Positions 36,736-45,552 of a DNA stretch of 64,000 nucleotides are shown here, piece by piece (positions within the stretch are counted from its first letter, which is position 1; each line of letters starts with the position of its first letter). Source of the stretch: Actinomycetes bacterium (GTDB taxonomy: Bacteria; Actinomycetota; Acidimicrobiia; Acidimicrobiales; Ilumatobacteraceae). The notes below the pieces were generated by a model. That model ran no database searches and was not told where the DNA came from. It saw only the letters and a program-made list of their open reading frames with translations. Made by a program: the position numbers and the translations under genes. The stretch is from positions 1-64,000 of the forward strand of contig JANYCT010000034.1 in the NCBI GenBank assembly GCA_025360105.1. Direction: 5' to 3'.

Positions 36736-38112
36736 TCACGGAACAGCGGCGGGCGGCAGGGCGGGCTGCAGCCCCAACGCCACCCGGACTCGATCGATCT
36801 CGGCTTGATTCGCTGGTGTTCGCGCTGTGATGGCTCCTTCATCGACCATCCACGGCAGCCAGCGCACGGTCACGTCGGGGCTGTATGGCTCTGGCACCCG
36901 ATTCGGGTCGGCCTGTCCCAGCAGACCGGATCCCGCACTGAGTTCGAACGTGTCTTTCTCGCGATGGGACTGCGCGGAGAAGTCGTGGCCTGATCGCAAG
37001 AGCCACCCGGTATTGACCACGATCGCAAACGCCATCACGATCCGACCGGCCCACAACGCCGGAGGCGCCAGGCGAAGGAGCTGGTCGACGGCCAGGGCGA
37101 AGGCAGGGGCGAGCAGCATCGCAGTCATGTACTGATAACGCGACGAGGCCGCAGACTCAACGCCGAGACCGACGCGCTCGAAGCCGATGCCGATCAGCAT
37201 CACCGAAGCAGTGCCCCACAGCGCGAGCAGAGTGGACTGGGCGCGCCAGCCGCTCCCCCGCCACAACGCGATACCGATCGTGCCCAGCAGCGCGACTCCC
37301 GCTACTCCGGGGAGCGTCACCATGCTACGCATCGTCGAGCCGAGTCCCCGTGCGACGAATTCGGGAACCAGCGACTTCGAGCCGGGGGGCACCGCCGTGG
37401 CGCTCCCGCTCTCCCAGAAGATGTACCACCACGCATACACCAAGCCCTGCGGAATGACGGCGAGAGCAAGAGCCCACCAGCGCTTGCGGAGTACGAGCAG
37501 CAAGCCAATACCACCGATGAAGATCGGCGCGAATCCCGACGACATCACTCCGATCACAGCGAGTCCCGCCCCCACGACATCACGGCGGTTGGGCGGGCCA
37601 TCGTGATCGACCAACACCACCTGCCCCAGAAACGCAACCAGCGACAGGTTGTAGGAGATTTGTATTGCGAAGATGATGTTCTCCCACCCCGCACCAAAGA
37701 CGAGCAGCGTGACACAGACCAGGGTGGTAGTCCACGCCGACACGCCACACCGTCGGCAGATCACCCGCACGAGCAGTACCGCTGCAATGTGCGCGAGCAG
37801 GTTCGGCACGAGGAACGGCAGATACGAACCGAGCCCGAAGACATTCTGAATGGCTCGGTAGATGAGCACGGGCACTGTAAGCCAATGACCGTCCTGCGCC
37901 GAGAACAGCCACTCTTTCCAGCCGGCGCTGTCGCGCACGGCGGTCCGCGTGATGACCAAGGCCCAATCGTCTCGGATGAACCACTGGTCACGACTGACCG
38001 TGACAACGACGGCCACACCGACGACGAAAGCGATCCAAAACCCCCAGCGGGCACCTTGGTCGGTGGCCGCACGATCTGCAATTCGGCGGATATGGCCCGC
38101 TGTCGTTGTCAT
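36736..38112 (-). CDS. Polytopic membrane protein of glycoconjugate cluster
   Basis: 458 residues from ATG 38112, which overlaps the GT2 stop as ATGA. About ten membrane helices. Early acidic motif WFIRDDWALV follows the first helix, like the catalytic loop of GT-C glycosyltransferases, and a C-terminal soluble tail ends at LGLQPALPPAAVP. Placement in an operon with a GT2, a DegT aminotransferase and an epimerase supports a role in building or exporting a sugar polymer or lipid-linked sugar. Confidence 0.75.
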   Translation of the reverse strand: MTTTAGHIRRIADRAATDQGARWGFWIAFVVGVAVVVTVSRDQWFIRDDWALVITRTAVRDSAGWKEWLFSAQDGHWLTVPVLIYRAIQNVFGLGSYLPFLVPNLLAHIAAVLLVRVICRRCGVSAWTTTLVCVTLLVFGAGWENIIFAIQISYNLSLVAFLGQVVLVDHDGPPNRRDVVGAGLAVIGVMSSGFAPIFIGGIGLLLVLRKRWWALALAVIPQGLVYAWWYIFWESGSATAVPPGSKSLVPEFVARGLGSTMRSMVTLPGVAGVALLGTIGIALWRGSGWRAQSTLLALWGTASVMLIGIGFERVGLGVESAASSRYQYMTAMLLAPAFALAVDQLLRLAPPALWAGRIVMAFAIVVNTGWLLRSGHDFSAQSHREKDTFELSAGSGLLGQADPNRVPEPYSPDVTVRWLPWMVDEGAITARTPANQAEIDRVRVALGLQPALPPAAVP

Positions 38113-38810
38113 CGCACGACCATACGCCACCACAACTGCAGCAACTGCCGAGCGCTCCGGGCAATCGCGGGGAGACGGAAGAACTGCGACTTGCCCGATG
38201 GCCGGAAGTAATGGTGCACGGGCGTTTCCACGAACCGGGCGCCACGCTCATGGAAGCTCCGCATCATCTCCACACAGATCACACCACTGGTGGATGTCAG
38301 CGGCACGTCGACGACGAGTTGGCGACGGAACAGGCGGAAGTCGCAGTCGGTATCGCACCCCGGGAGCCCGAAGAGGAGCTTCACCACGTGGTGATACACC
38401 CGACCGATAATGATGCGATGCAGGCCGTCACCTCGGCCGATCTTGTAACCCTGAACAATGTCGACATCGGTTGTTGCAAGTGGAATAAGCAGCGCTGCCT
38501 CGCGGGCATCGTACTGGGCATCGCCATCGGTGTAGAAGATCCACTCGTGCCGCGCGGCGGTGAAGCCCGTGATGAGCGCACCGCCGTAGCCACGATTCCG
38601 TTCGTGGTGGATCACACGCAGCCACGGTCTGGCTGTCGCCAGTTCGTCGAGCACTGCGCGCGAGTGGTCGCTCGAACCATCGTTCACCACGATGACCTCG
38701 ACCTGGTCAACGATTGGTTCGAGCGCTCCATATACGTCGTCAACCAACCCGCCGATCGTGTTGGCGTCGTTGTAACACGGAAACATGGCCGACACGCCGC
38801 TGAGTCTCAT
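38109..38810 (-). CDS. Family 2 glycosyltransferase
   Basis: A 233-residue GT-A enzyme. The nucleotide-sugar site VVNDGSSDHS, the metal-binding DxD-type FYTDGDAQYD and IVQGYKIGRGDG are present. It resembles polyprenyl-phosphate glycosyltransferases but has no clear C-terminal membrane helices. It overlaps its neighbours by four bases on both sides, so it is firmly part of the 36736-40839 operon. Confidence 0.88.
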   Translation of the reverse strand: MRLSGVSAMFPCYNDANTIGGLVDDVYGALEPIVDQVEVIVVNDGSSDHSRAVLDELATARPWLRVIHHERNRGYGGALITGFTAARHEWIFYTDGDAQYDAREAALLIPLATTDVDIVQGYKIGRGDGLHRIIIGRVYHHVVKLLFGLPGCDTDCDFRLFRRQLVVDVPLTSTSGVICVEMMRSFHERGARFVETPVHHYFRPSGKSQFFRLPAIARSARQLLQLWWRMVVR

Positions 38811-39853
38811 TGCGACATTCCAGCGAGGGATTGGGCGACGTGGTCCACCTCGGTATCGGTGAGCTCGGGGAAACACGGCAGGCTCACACACTCTGCGGCC
38901 CAGGCAACAGCCTGCGGGCACTCAGTGCGAGCGAAGTGCTGGTAGCCGGGTTGCTGGGTCACGGCCAATGGGTAGTGCACGCCGGTACCGACACCCAGTT
39001 CGGCAAGACGCGCCCGGAACGCGGTGCGATCAGAGGCGCGCACGACGCACTGGTGATACACATGGTCTGGATGAGGTGCGGGCCAACGCAAGTGCGGAGC
39101 AGCCTCGCGATATCGCGCGGCGATGTCTGCGCGACGACGGTTGTCGTCGCGCAGGGTCGGAAGTGCCAGCCGGAGCCATGCCGCTTCGACCTCGGACATA
39201 CGGAAATTTTGGGAGATGTCTTCATGCACGTATAGCTCGGTCATTCCGTGCACGCGCAGCCGGCGAACCGCTGCACCCAGCTCCGGGTCGGCGACGACCA
39301 CGGCTCCGCCATCGCCAATGCCACCAAGGTTCTTGGTGGGATAGAAGCTGTACGCGACCGCAGCGGAGCGACCCTGACTGCCTACCGAGCCGTGAGCCTG
39401 TGCAGCGTCTTCGATCACCAAGAGATCGGTGACGGGCACGTCGGCGGGGCGACCGTACAGGTGCACCACGATGACGGCCTTCGTGCGCTCTGTTCGCGCC
39501 GATTCGATGAGCGCGCCATCGAGATTCGCTGTCTCGGCCTCGACATCGACGAGCACGGGTACCGCGCCCACGGCGCACACCGCAGACGCCGTTGGCACGG
39601 CCGTGAACGCTGGAACAATCACCTCGTCACCCGGGCCTACCCCGAGTGCCGCAAGCGCCAGTTGCAGCGCCGACGCGCCCGACGACACAGCAACCGCATC
39701 GGGCACGATTAGCCATGCAGAGAACTCGCGCTCGAACGCAGACGTCTCGGCCCCGAGCAGGAAACTTCCGCTCGCAGCAATGCGTCGTGCTGCGTCGCCG
39801 AAGGCCCCCGCCAACCGTTGTCCGCGCCGACTCAGATCGACGACAGGTACCAC
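38807..39853 (-). CDS. DegT/DnrJ/EryC1-family sugar aminotransferase
   Basis: A 348-residue PLP enzyme that aminates keto-sugar nucleotides. The PLP Lys sits in SFYPTKNLGGIGDGGAVV. SSGASALQLALAALGVGPGDEVIVPAFT and the C-terminal GVHYPLAVTQQPGYQ are typical. GTG start at 39853. It overlaps the epimerase gene by 22 bases. It implies that the cluster makes an amino-sugar-containing product. Confidence 0.9.
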   Translation of the reverse strand: MVPVVDLSRRGQRLAGAFGDAARRIAASGSFLLGAETSAFEREFSAWLIVPDAVAVSSGASALQLALAALGVGPGDEVIVPAFTAVPTASAVCAVGAVPVLVDVEAETANLDGALIESARTERTKAVIVVHLYGRPADVPVTDLLVIEDAAQAHGSVGSQGRSAAVAYSFYPTKNLGGIGDGGAVVVADPELGAAVRRLRVHGMTELYVHEDISQNFRMSEVEAAWLRLALPTLRDDNRRRADIAARYREAAPHLRWPAPHPDHVYHQCVVRASDRTAFRARLAELGVGTGVHYPLAVTQQPGYQHFARTECPQAVAWAAECVSLPCFPELTDTEVDHVAQSLAGMSQ

Positions 39854-40839
39854 GAGTCTCCACGATAGAACGAAACGGTGTCTGCCACACCATCACCGAG
39901 GCTGATGCTGGCCGACCATCCGAGTTCGGCGGCGATACGGCTGCTGTCGGTGTGAAACGAACCGATATCGATGCGCTGATGATCGTGCGGCCACGGAATC
40001 AACTCGAACCCGCCGGTGCTGGCCGCGCTAGCAACGATCAACTCGGCGATCTCGACAAGAGTCGAGTCCTGCGGGTGGCCCACGTTGTAGACGCGGCCGA
40101 CGGCCGCATCGGCCGTCGCAGCGATGAGTGCTGACACGACATCAGAAACGTGTAGACAGTCGCGCCTCTGTAGCCCGTCTCCGAAAATGCGGATCGATTC
40201 AGACTGCAATGCCTTGCGCATGAAGACCGGCAGGAACCCCAGTTCAGCGCTGCTCAGACGCTGGCGCGGCCCATACACGTTCGTGAGACGCAGCGAGGTC
40301 GTGGCCACGTCGTACGCATGGTGATACACCATGTGCAGTTGCTCGCCCGCGAGCTTGGCAACGCCGTTCACGTCAAGCGGATTGGCTGCGGACGTCTCGT
40401 CAACCGGTTGACGATCGACCCTGCCGTACACCTGTCGCGTGCTTGCGTGCACTACTCGGGCTGTTGGGCTCACCCGTCGCAGGGTCTCGAGAAATGCTGC
40501 GTGGTCGAGCGCATTGAGACGAAGATCCTGCTGCGGATCGCGCATAGAGGCCGTATGACTGACCTGCCCAGCGAGGTTGAACACCACCTGTGCGCCATCG
40601 AGCACGTCGTCGACACGATCGTCGCCGATGTTGGCCACGATGATCTCAACGGCGAGTCCATCGACGTTATGAAAGCTGCCGCCGTGTTCGGCCACGAGCG
40701 CGTCGATCACACGCACCTCGGCACCCATCGCAACAAGCGAGTGCGTCAAGTTCGAACCGATGAAGCCCAATCCGCCGGTGACCACACAGACAACACCGCT
40801 GAGGTCTCGGGCCTCCGCGGACGAAGTCGTGTCAATCAC
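39832..40839 (-). CDS. NAD-dependent epimerase/dehydratase, atypical active site
   Basis: About 335 residues from GTG 40839. The Rossmann motif VVTGGLGFIGSN and the extended-SDR LRLTNVYGPRQR are clear. In place of the usual YxxxK catalytic pair it has NGVAK (LDVNGVAKLAGEQ), so Asn stands where Tyr is expected; the Ser/Thr loop reads VHASTRQVYG. The deposited ORF start at 41001 overlaps the divergent methyltransferase and is not used. It is the first gene of the minus-strand glycoconjugate operon. Confidence 0.82.
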   Translation of the reverse strand: MIDTTSSAEARDLSGVVCVVTGGLGFIGSNLTHSLVAMGAEVRVIDALVAEHGGSFHNVDGLAVEIIVANIGDDRVDDVLDGAQVVFNLAGQVSHTASMRDPQQDLRLNALDHAAFLETLRRVSPTARVVHASTRQVYGRVDRQPVDETSAANPLDVNGVAKLAGEQLHMVYHHAYDVATTSLRLTNVYGPRQRLSSAELGFLPVFMRKALQSESIRIFGDGLQRRDCLHVSDVVSALIAATADAAVGRVYNVGHPQDSTLVEIAELIVASAASTGGFELIPWPHDHQRIDIGSFHTDSSRIAAELGWSASISLGDGVADTVSFYRGDSWYLSSI

Positions 40840-40933
40840 GCCGCCGAAGTTACCGCATTGATACAGCTCGTATACCGGCACCGTCGAAGTCGTCGAGCAG
40901 CCAGCACGACGACAGCGGGGCTGCCACAATGTG

Positions 40934-41674
40934 ATGATGGATGCCGATGAGTACCGCCGTATGGCCGCGAACAGCGACCGGCATTGGTGGTACCGAAGCA
41001 CACGCGCTCTGCTTCGTCAGCTCATCGAGCCACAACTTCGCCTCCAGCCCGACGACGTTTTCCTCGATGCCGCCGGCGGCACGGGCGCAACCGGCGCGTG
41101 GCTGCACGAGCACGCGCCGACAGTGCTCGCCGATTACGAGGCGGTGGCACTGCAGATCGCGCGCGACGCTGCACCGGGCTACCGCCCGGTGCAGGCAGAC
41201 CTCAATCACCTTCCCTTCGCGGAAGGGTCCTTTTCGTTGGTGCTCTGTGTCACTGCGCTGTATCACCGCTTGAACCCCGATCCCGCTGCCGTGGTGCGCG
41301 ACTTTGCACGCATCGTCCGTCCAGGGGGACTCGTCTGCCTGATGGAGCCGGCCAACAAGCGACTCTGGCGCAGCCACGACGAGATCACTCACGCGGCGCG
41401 TCGGTTCAGTCTGGCCGAGTTACGTGCCACCGCCGATGGAGCGGGCCTCGAGATCATCAGAGCCACCTACGCGTATAGCTTCTTGACGCCACCAGCCTTC
41501 ATCATGGGATGGCTCGATCGGCGCGGCAAGGGCGGCGGCAGCGACGTAGACAGAAACCAGTCGGGACTCGGCGGCATTCTCGGGGTGCTCGCCACGCTCG
41601 AGCGGCGTTTGTTGCGACACTTCAACATGCCCTTCGGACTGTCGGCAATCGTCATCGGGCGAAAGCCGCTGTAA
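40934..41674 (+). CDS. Class I SAM-dependent methyltransferase
   Basis: About 246 residues; GTG 40931 and ATGs at 40934 and 40937 are all possible starts. The SAM-binding motif FLDAAGGTGATGAWL and the LPFAEGSFSLVLCVTALYH region match the Methyltransf_11 type. IVRPGGLVCLMEPANKRLW is the post-motif strand. It is divergent from the epimerase and could modify a sugar from that cluster, but the substrate is not shown. Confidence 0.85.
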   Translation: MMDADEYRRMAANSDRHWWYRSTRALLRQLIEPQLRLQPDDVFLDAAGGTGATGAWLHEHAPTVLADYEAVALQIARDAAPGYRPVQADLNHLPFAEGSFSLVLCVTALYHRLNPDPAAVVRDFARIVRPGGLVCLMEPANKRLWRSHDEITHAARRFSLAELRATADGAGLEIIRATYAYSFLTPPAFIMGWLDRRGKGGGSDVDRNQSGLGGILGVLATLERRLLRHFNMPFGLSAIVIGRKPL

Positions 41675-41712
41675 TCCGTCGGCGTCGCCTCGCCCGCACT
41701 ACCGTTCGGGAC

Positions 41713-42750
41713 GTGACGATCAAGCTTGGATACAACACCGGATACTGGGGCAGCGGCCCGCCCGCTGGAGCGCTCGACTCGATTCAGGAGGCAGAGCGAC
41801 TCGGGTTCGACAGCATCTGGACAGCCGAGGCGTACGGCAGCGACTGCCTCACACCACTCGCCTGGTGGGGCGCGCATACCTCGTCGGTGAAACTCGGCAC
41901 TGCGATCACGCAGATGAGTGCGCGCACGCCCGCTGCAACGGCGATGGCCGCGATGACGATCGATCACCTGAGCGGTGGTCGGTTCATCCTCGGTCTCGGC
42001 GCCAGCGGTCCGCAGGTGGTCGAGGGTTGGTATGGCCAGCCGTATCCCAAGCCGCTGGCACGAACCCGCGAGTATGTGGAAATCGTGCGATCGATCATCC
42101 GCCGCGACCAGCCGGTGAGCCACCACGGCGAGTTCTACAACATGCCCTATGTCGGCGGCGCCGGGATCGGCAAGCCGCTCAAGAGCACCATCCACCCGCT
42201 GCGCGCCGAGATCCCGATCTACCTCGGAGCAGAAGGTCCGAAGAACGTTGCGCTCTCGGCCGAGATCTGCGACGGGTGGCTCCCGCTGTTCTTCAGCCCG
42301 AAAGAGGACACGTTTTATCGCAACTGTCTCGCGCAGGGTTTCGCAGCGAGCGGTGACGCTAACAAGGCCGACCGATTCGAGGTCGCATCGACGGTAATGA
42401 TCGTGCCGGGCGCCGACGCTGAGCAGTGTGCCGATCTCGTGCGCCCGTTTCTCGCGCTTTACGCCGGCGGAATGGGCGCACGCGACGTGAACTTCCACTT
42501 CGAGGTGTTCGCTCGCATGGGTTACGAAGACGTGGCGCTCAAAGTGCAGGACCTGTATCTGCAGGGCAAGAAGGCCGAAGCCGCCGCAGCGATTCCCCTG
42601 GCGATGGTGCAAGACGTCGCGTTGGTGGGGCCACCCGACAAGATCAAAGACGAGCTGCAACTCTGGAAGGAGACCTGTATCACCACCTTTTTGGTGAGCG
42701 GGCCCAAAGAGGTGCTTCCGCTGTACGCAGACCTGATCCTCGGCGCGTAA
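41713..42750 (+). CDS. LLM-class (F420-dependent) oxidoreductase
   Basis: A 345-residue luciferase-like TIM-barrel protein. MTIKLGYNTGYWGSG, DSIWTAEAYGSD, and IDHLSGGRFILGLGASGPQVVEGWYG are diagnostic of the F420-dependent LLM group found in actinobacteria. GTG start at 41713, with weak upstream site. The substrate is unknown. F420 use is from the family; no F420 biosynthesis genes are in the window. Confidence 0.9.
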   Translation: MTIKLGYNTGYWGSGPPAGALDSIQEAERLGFDSIWTAEAYGSDCLTPLAWWGAHTSSVKLGTAITQMSARTPAATAMAAMTIDHLSGGRFILGLGASGPQVVEGWYGQPYPKPLARTREYVEIVRSIIRRDQPVSHHGEFYNMPYVGGAGIGKPLKSTIHPLRAEIPIYLGAEGPKNVALSAEICDGWLPLFFSPKEDTFYRNCLAQGFAASGDANKADRFEVASTVMIVPGADAEQCADLVRPFLALYAGGMGARDVNFHFEVFARMGYEDVALKVQDLYLQGKKAEAAAAIPLAMVQDVALVGPPDKIKDELQLWKETCITTFLVSGPKEVLPLYADLILGA

Positions 42751-42847
42751 CTCGGTCGCTGCGGCCTGCGGCATGCGGCATGCGGCATTCCGCTCAGTGT
42801 GACCATCGACCGCGTATCGGGCGCGGATACCGCGTTGATGCCCCAAG

Positions 42848-42868
42848 ATAGTTGCGGTCTGCAACTAT
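42848..42868. promoter_or_regulatory. 8-bp palindromic arms ahead of MFS gene (candidate operator)
   Basis: ATAGTTGC, a 5-base spacer GGTCT, then GCAACTAT: perfect 8-bp arms centred 43 bases before the MFS ATG. The A/T-edged GTTGC...GCAAC form resembles operators of the MarR family. No regulator gene is adjacent. A second, weaker dyad (CGCGTATC / GATACCGCG, about 42811-42834) lies just upstream and could end the LLM gene. Confidence 0.6.
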
Positions 42869-42900
42869 GCTTGCCGAGTCCCCTCACCTGCGAGTTGTCG

Positions 42901-44232
42901 ATGAACACCTCCGTTTCCCCACCGAGAACGAAATCCACGGCGCACCCGGGCACTGCCCGAGCAGCTCTTGGCTATCGAGATTTTCGGATCCTGTGGATCG
43001 GGCTGTTCGCCAGCAACGTCGGCACGTGGATGCAGAACCTCGCCCTGCCCGCATACATCGACAACCGCACCCACCAAGCCACCTGGGTGGCGATTATGGG
43101 CTTCGCGCAGCTCGGCCCACTGCTGTTGCTGTCGATCCCCGGCGGAGTACTCGCCGATCGCTTCCCGCGTCGACCGTGGCTCATCACCAACCAAGCCATG
43201 CAACTGGTATTCGCCGTCGCGATTGCGTTTCTGATCGCGCGCAACTCATCGCTGTGGGCAATCTTTGCCATACAGCTCGGTATCGGCATTTTCAATGCCC
43301 TTGGCGCTCCGGCAATGCAGTCCTCGATTCCGCTGCTGATCAGTAGAGAAGATCTTCCCGGTGCGCTGAGCTTGAACTCGGTGATGCTCAATGGCTCGCG
43401 GGTCATCGGGCCCGCACTCGCTGCCGCCCTGATCGGCTTCGGCGTCACGGTGCCGCAAATCTTCGTGATCAACGCCGGCACCTACCTGTTCGCGATCGCT
43501 GGTATCGCGATCATCACCATCCCACACGTACAGAGCCAGGCCGTCGAGCGCGGCGTGCAGAAGCTGCTCGTCGGTCTGCGCATCGCACGGTCGCGCAGCG
43601 TGCTCAGCCGCATGTTGCTCGCGATGACTGCGTTCTCGTTCTTCTGCCTTCCCTACGTGAGCTTGTTCCCATCAATTGCCCGCCTGAACTTCGGTATCCC
43701 CGCGAGTAGCGCAACGTACAAGTGGCTGTACGCCACGTGGGGCTTGGGCGCCGCCCTGGGCGGGCTCGCGTGCGGCAGCGTGCTGCTGCGCTTCGACCGG
43801 CGAAAGCTCATCACGTTCGCGTTTCGCGGCTTTGCCGTGAGCATGTTTGCCTTTGCGTTGGCGCGCGGCCCGGAGCTCGCAATTCCCATCGGGTTCCTGC
43901 TCGGATTCTTCTACTTCATGGCAGTCACGCCGATGGTCACCGTGTTCCAGACGAACATGCGCGACCACGAACGCGCCCGCGTGATGTCGCTGTGGTTCAT
44001 GGCGTTCGGTGGCACCGTCACCCTCGGTGCGTTGACATTTGGCCCGGTAGTCGACAGGGTCGGGCCGCGTCCGGTTCTGTTCGTCGCAGTGGTCGCCGCG
44101 CTTGTGTTGAGTTGGTGGACCGACCTGATCCGCAGGCCAGCGCAGCTACTCACCGATGAAGAGCGCGGCGAGCCGTTCCAGCCCCGCAACGCGACTGCCC
44201 TTGATGAGCACGGCGTCGTTGCTGGCGAGTGA
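42901..44232 (+). CDS. MFS transporter, EntS-like
   Basis: 443 residues from ATG 42901 with about twelve membrane helices. The MFS loop between helices 2 and 3 is GGVLADRFPRRPWL. WMQNLALPAYIDNRTHQATWVAIMGFAQLGP is typical of the EntS/DUF894 exporters. The last 87 bases overlap the convergent murF gene, an unusually long tail overlap. It is probably controlled from the upstream palindrome. Confidence 0.88.
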   Translation: MNTSVSPPRTKSTAHPGTARAALGYRDFRILWIGLFASNVGTWMQNLALPAYIDNRTHQATWVAIMGFAQLGPLLLLSIPGGVLADRFPRRPWLITNQAMQLVFAVAIAFLIARNSSLWAIFAIQLGIGIFNALGAPAMQSSIPLLISREDLPGALSLNSVMLNGSRVIGPALAAALIGFGVTVPQIFVINAGTYLFAIAGIAIITIPHVQSQAVERGVQKLLVGLRIARSRSVLSRMLLAMTAFSFFCLPYVSLFPSIARLNFGIPASSATYKWLYATWGLGAALGGLACGSVLLRFDRRKLITFAFRGFAVSMFAFALARGPELAIPIGFLLGFFYFMAVTPMVTVFQTNMRDHERARVMSLWFMAFGGTVTLGALTFGPVVDRVGPRPVLFVAVVAALVLSWWTDLIRRPAQLLTDEERGEPFQPRNATALDEHGVVAGE

Positions 44233-45444
44233 GCGCAACACCTCGAGCGCGTCGTCTCGGGCGGGCACGCCGTAGAGATCGGTACCGACCGCGACGAGTT
44301 CGATGTTGTGCTGCGCCAGCAACGCCGCGATGTCTGCGTGATCCTGTACCGGATCGGCCAGTTCGGCCATTGCGCCGAGCACTGCGACGCGGCGGCCGCT
44401 GATCTGCAACGACAACAGCGCCTCAATGGCAGCGCGCATCGAGGCAGGATTCGCGTTGTAAGCGTCGTTGACCACTACCGCACCACCGGTGTGCCGGGTG
44501 ATCTCCATCCGCCACGGCGAGAGATGGGCATGTGCGAGAGCGGCCGAAGCGGCAGCAAGGTCAACCCCGCAGAGCAAAGCAACGGTGAGCGCTGCGGCCG
44601 CGTTCATCGCCATGTGTTCACCACTGACGGCGAGAGCGACAGTCTCGTGTCCCCACGGCGTCCGCAAGACGAAACGAGCGCGAGCAAGTTCATCGAGCAC
44701 GAGCTGATCGATCTGTACGTCGGCGTTGGTCGAGCGGCCAAAGGTGATCACCGGACACGCCGCAATGCTCGACATCGCAAGCACGCGATGGTCATCGGCG
44801 TTGAGTATTGCCGTTCCGTCGCCCGGTAGCGCTGCGATCAGTTCGCGCTTGGCGAGGGCAACTCCCTCGATGCCCCCCACGAGTTCGGTATGGGCCTCGG
44901 CCACCCGGGTGACGACACCGATATCAGGCCGTCCCACCTCGCACAGCCGCGAGATCTGACCGAATCCGCGCATCCCCATCTCGAGCACCAGGGCCTCGGT
45001 GTCGTCGGGAGCATTCAGAATCGTCACGGGCAGACCCTGCTCGTTGTTGAAGCTGCGCTCGCTCGCGGCCGTGCGCAAACCTGCCGCGAGCGCGGCCCGA
45101 GCAAGGTCCTTCGTGCTCGTCTTGCCCACCGAGCCTGTAATACCCACGACGCGAGCAGCGAGTCGCGAACGTGCCCAGCGGCCGAGTCGCATCAGGGCGT
45201 CAGCGGTATCGGTAACAACGATTGCAGTACCAGAGCCCGGCTCGCGCTGGGTCAGGTAGGCACCGGCGCCGTTGCGGAGCGCCGCCGAAATGAACTCGTG
45301 ACCGTCACGATCGGCGACCAGCGCAACGAAGAGTTGTCCGGCGAGCAGCGCACGGCTGTCGAAGGACACACCATCAAGCTCTGCATCGGGTCCGAACAGG
45401 GTTCCACCGGTTGCGGCGGCCACATCGCTCCCACGAAATCGCAT
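44146..45444 (-). CDS. murF: UDP-N-acetylmuramoyl-tripeptide--D-Ala-D-Ala ligase
   Basis: The cytosolic Mur ligase that adds D-Ala-D-Ala to complete the peptidoglycan precursor. 432 residues from ATG 45444. The ATP site is VVGITGSVGKTSTKDLARA, the carbamylated-Lys/metal region is VLEMGMRGFGQI, and VVNDAYNANPASMRAAIEAL is diagnostic for MurF. The C-terminal VLIKGSRVAGLERL is conserved, so the reading frame to 44146 is real and it is the MFS gene that runs into it. It is divergent from ddl, which makes its substrate. Confidence 0.95.
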   Translation of the reverse strand: MRFRGSDVAAATGGTLFGPDAELDGVSFDSRALLAGQLFVALVADRDGHEFISAALRNGAGAYLTQREPGSGTAIVVTDTADALMRLGRWARSRLAARVVGITGSVGKTSTKDLARAALAAGLRTAASERSFNNEQGLPVTILNAPDDTEALVLEMGMRGFGQISRLCEVGRPDIGVVTRVAEAHTELVGGIEGVALAKRELIAALPGDGTAILNADDHRVLAMSSIAACPVITFGRSTNADVQIDQLVLDELARARFVLRTPWGHETVALAVSGEHMAMNAAAALTVALLCGVDLAAASAALAHAHLSPWRMEITRHTGGAVVVNDAYNANPASMRAAIEALLSLQISGRRVAVLGAMAELADPVQDHADIAALLAQHNIELVAVGTDLYGVPARDDALEVLRSLASNDAVLIKGSRVAGLERLAALFIGE

Positions 45445-45552
45445 AGTGGCACGGTAGTGGCCGCTACCGACGATGCCTGAGGATGCCTGCCGAGCCACGT
45501 TGCGGCGAGTCGATGCCGGAGACAGCCCTGCACCGACGGCTACCGTTACGAC

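Noticed and set aside
42767-42787. Three tandem copies of TGCGGCA
   Set aside because: A short 7-base slippage-type repeat in a gap with no link to a gene feature; too small to interpret.
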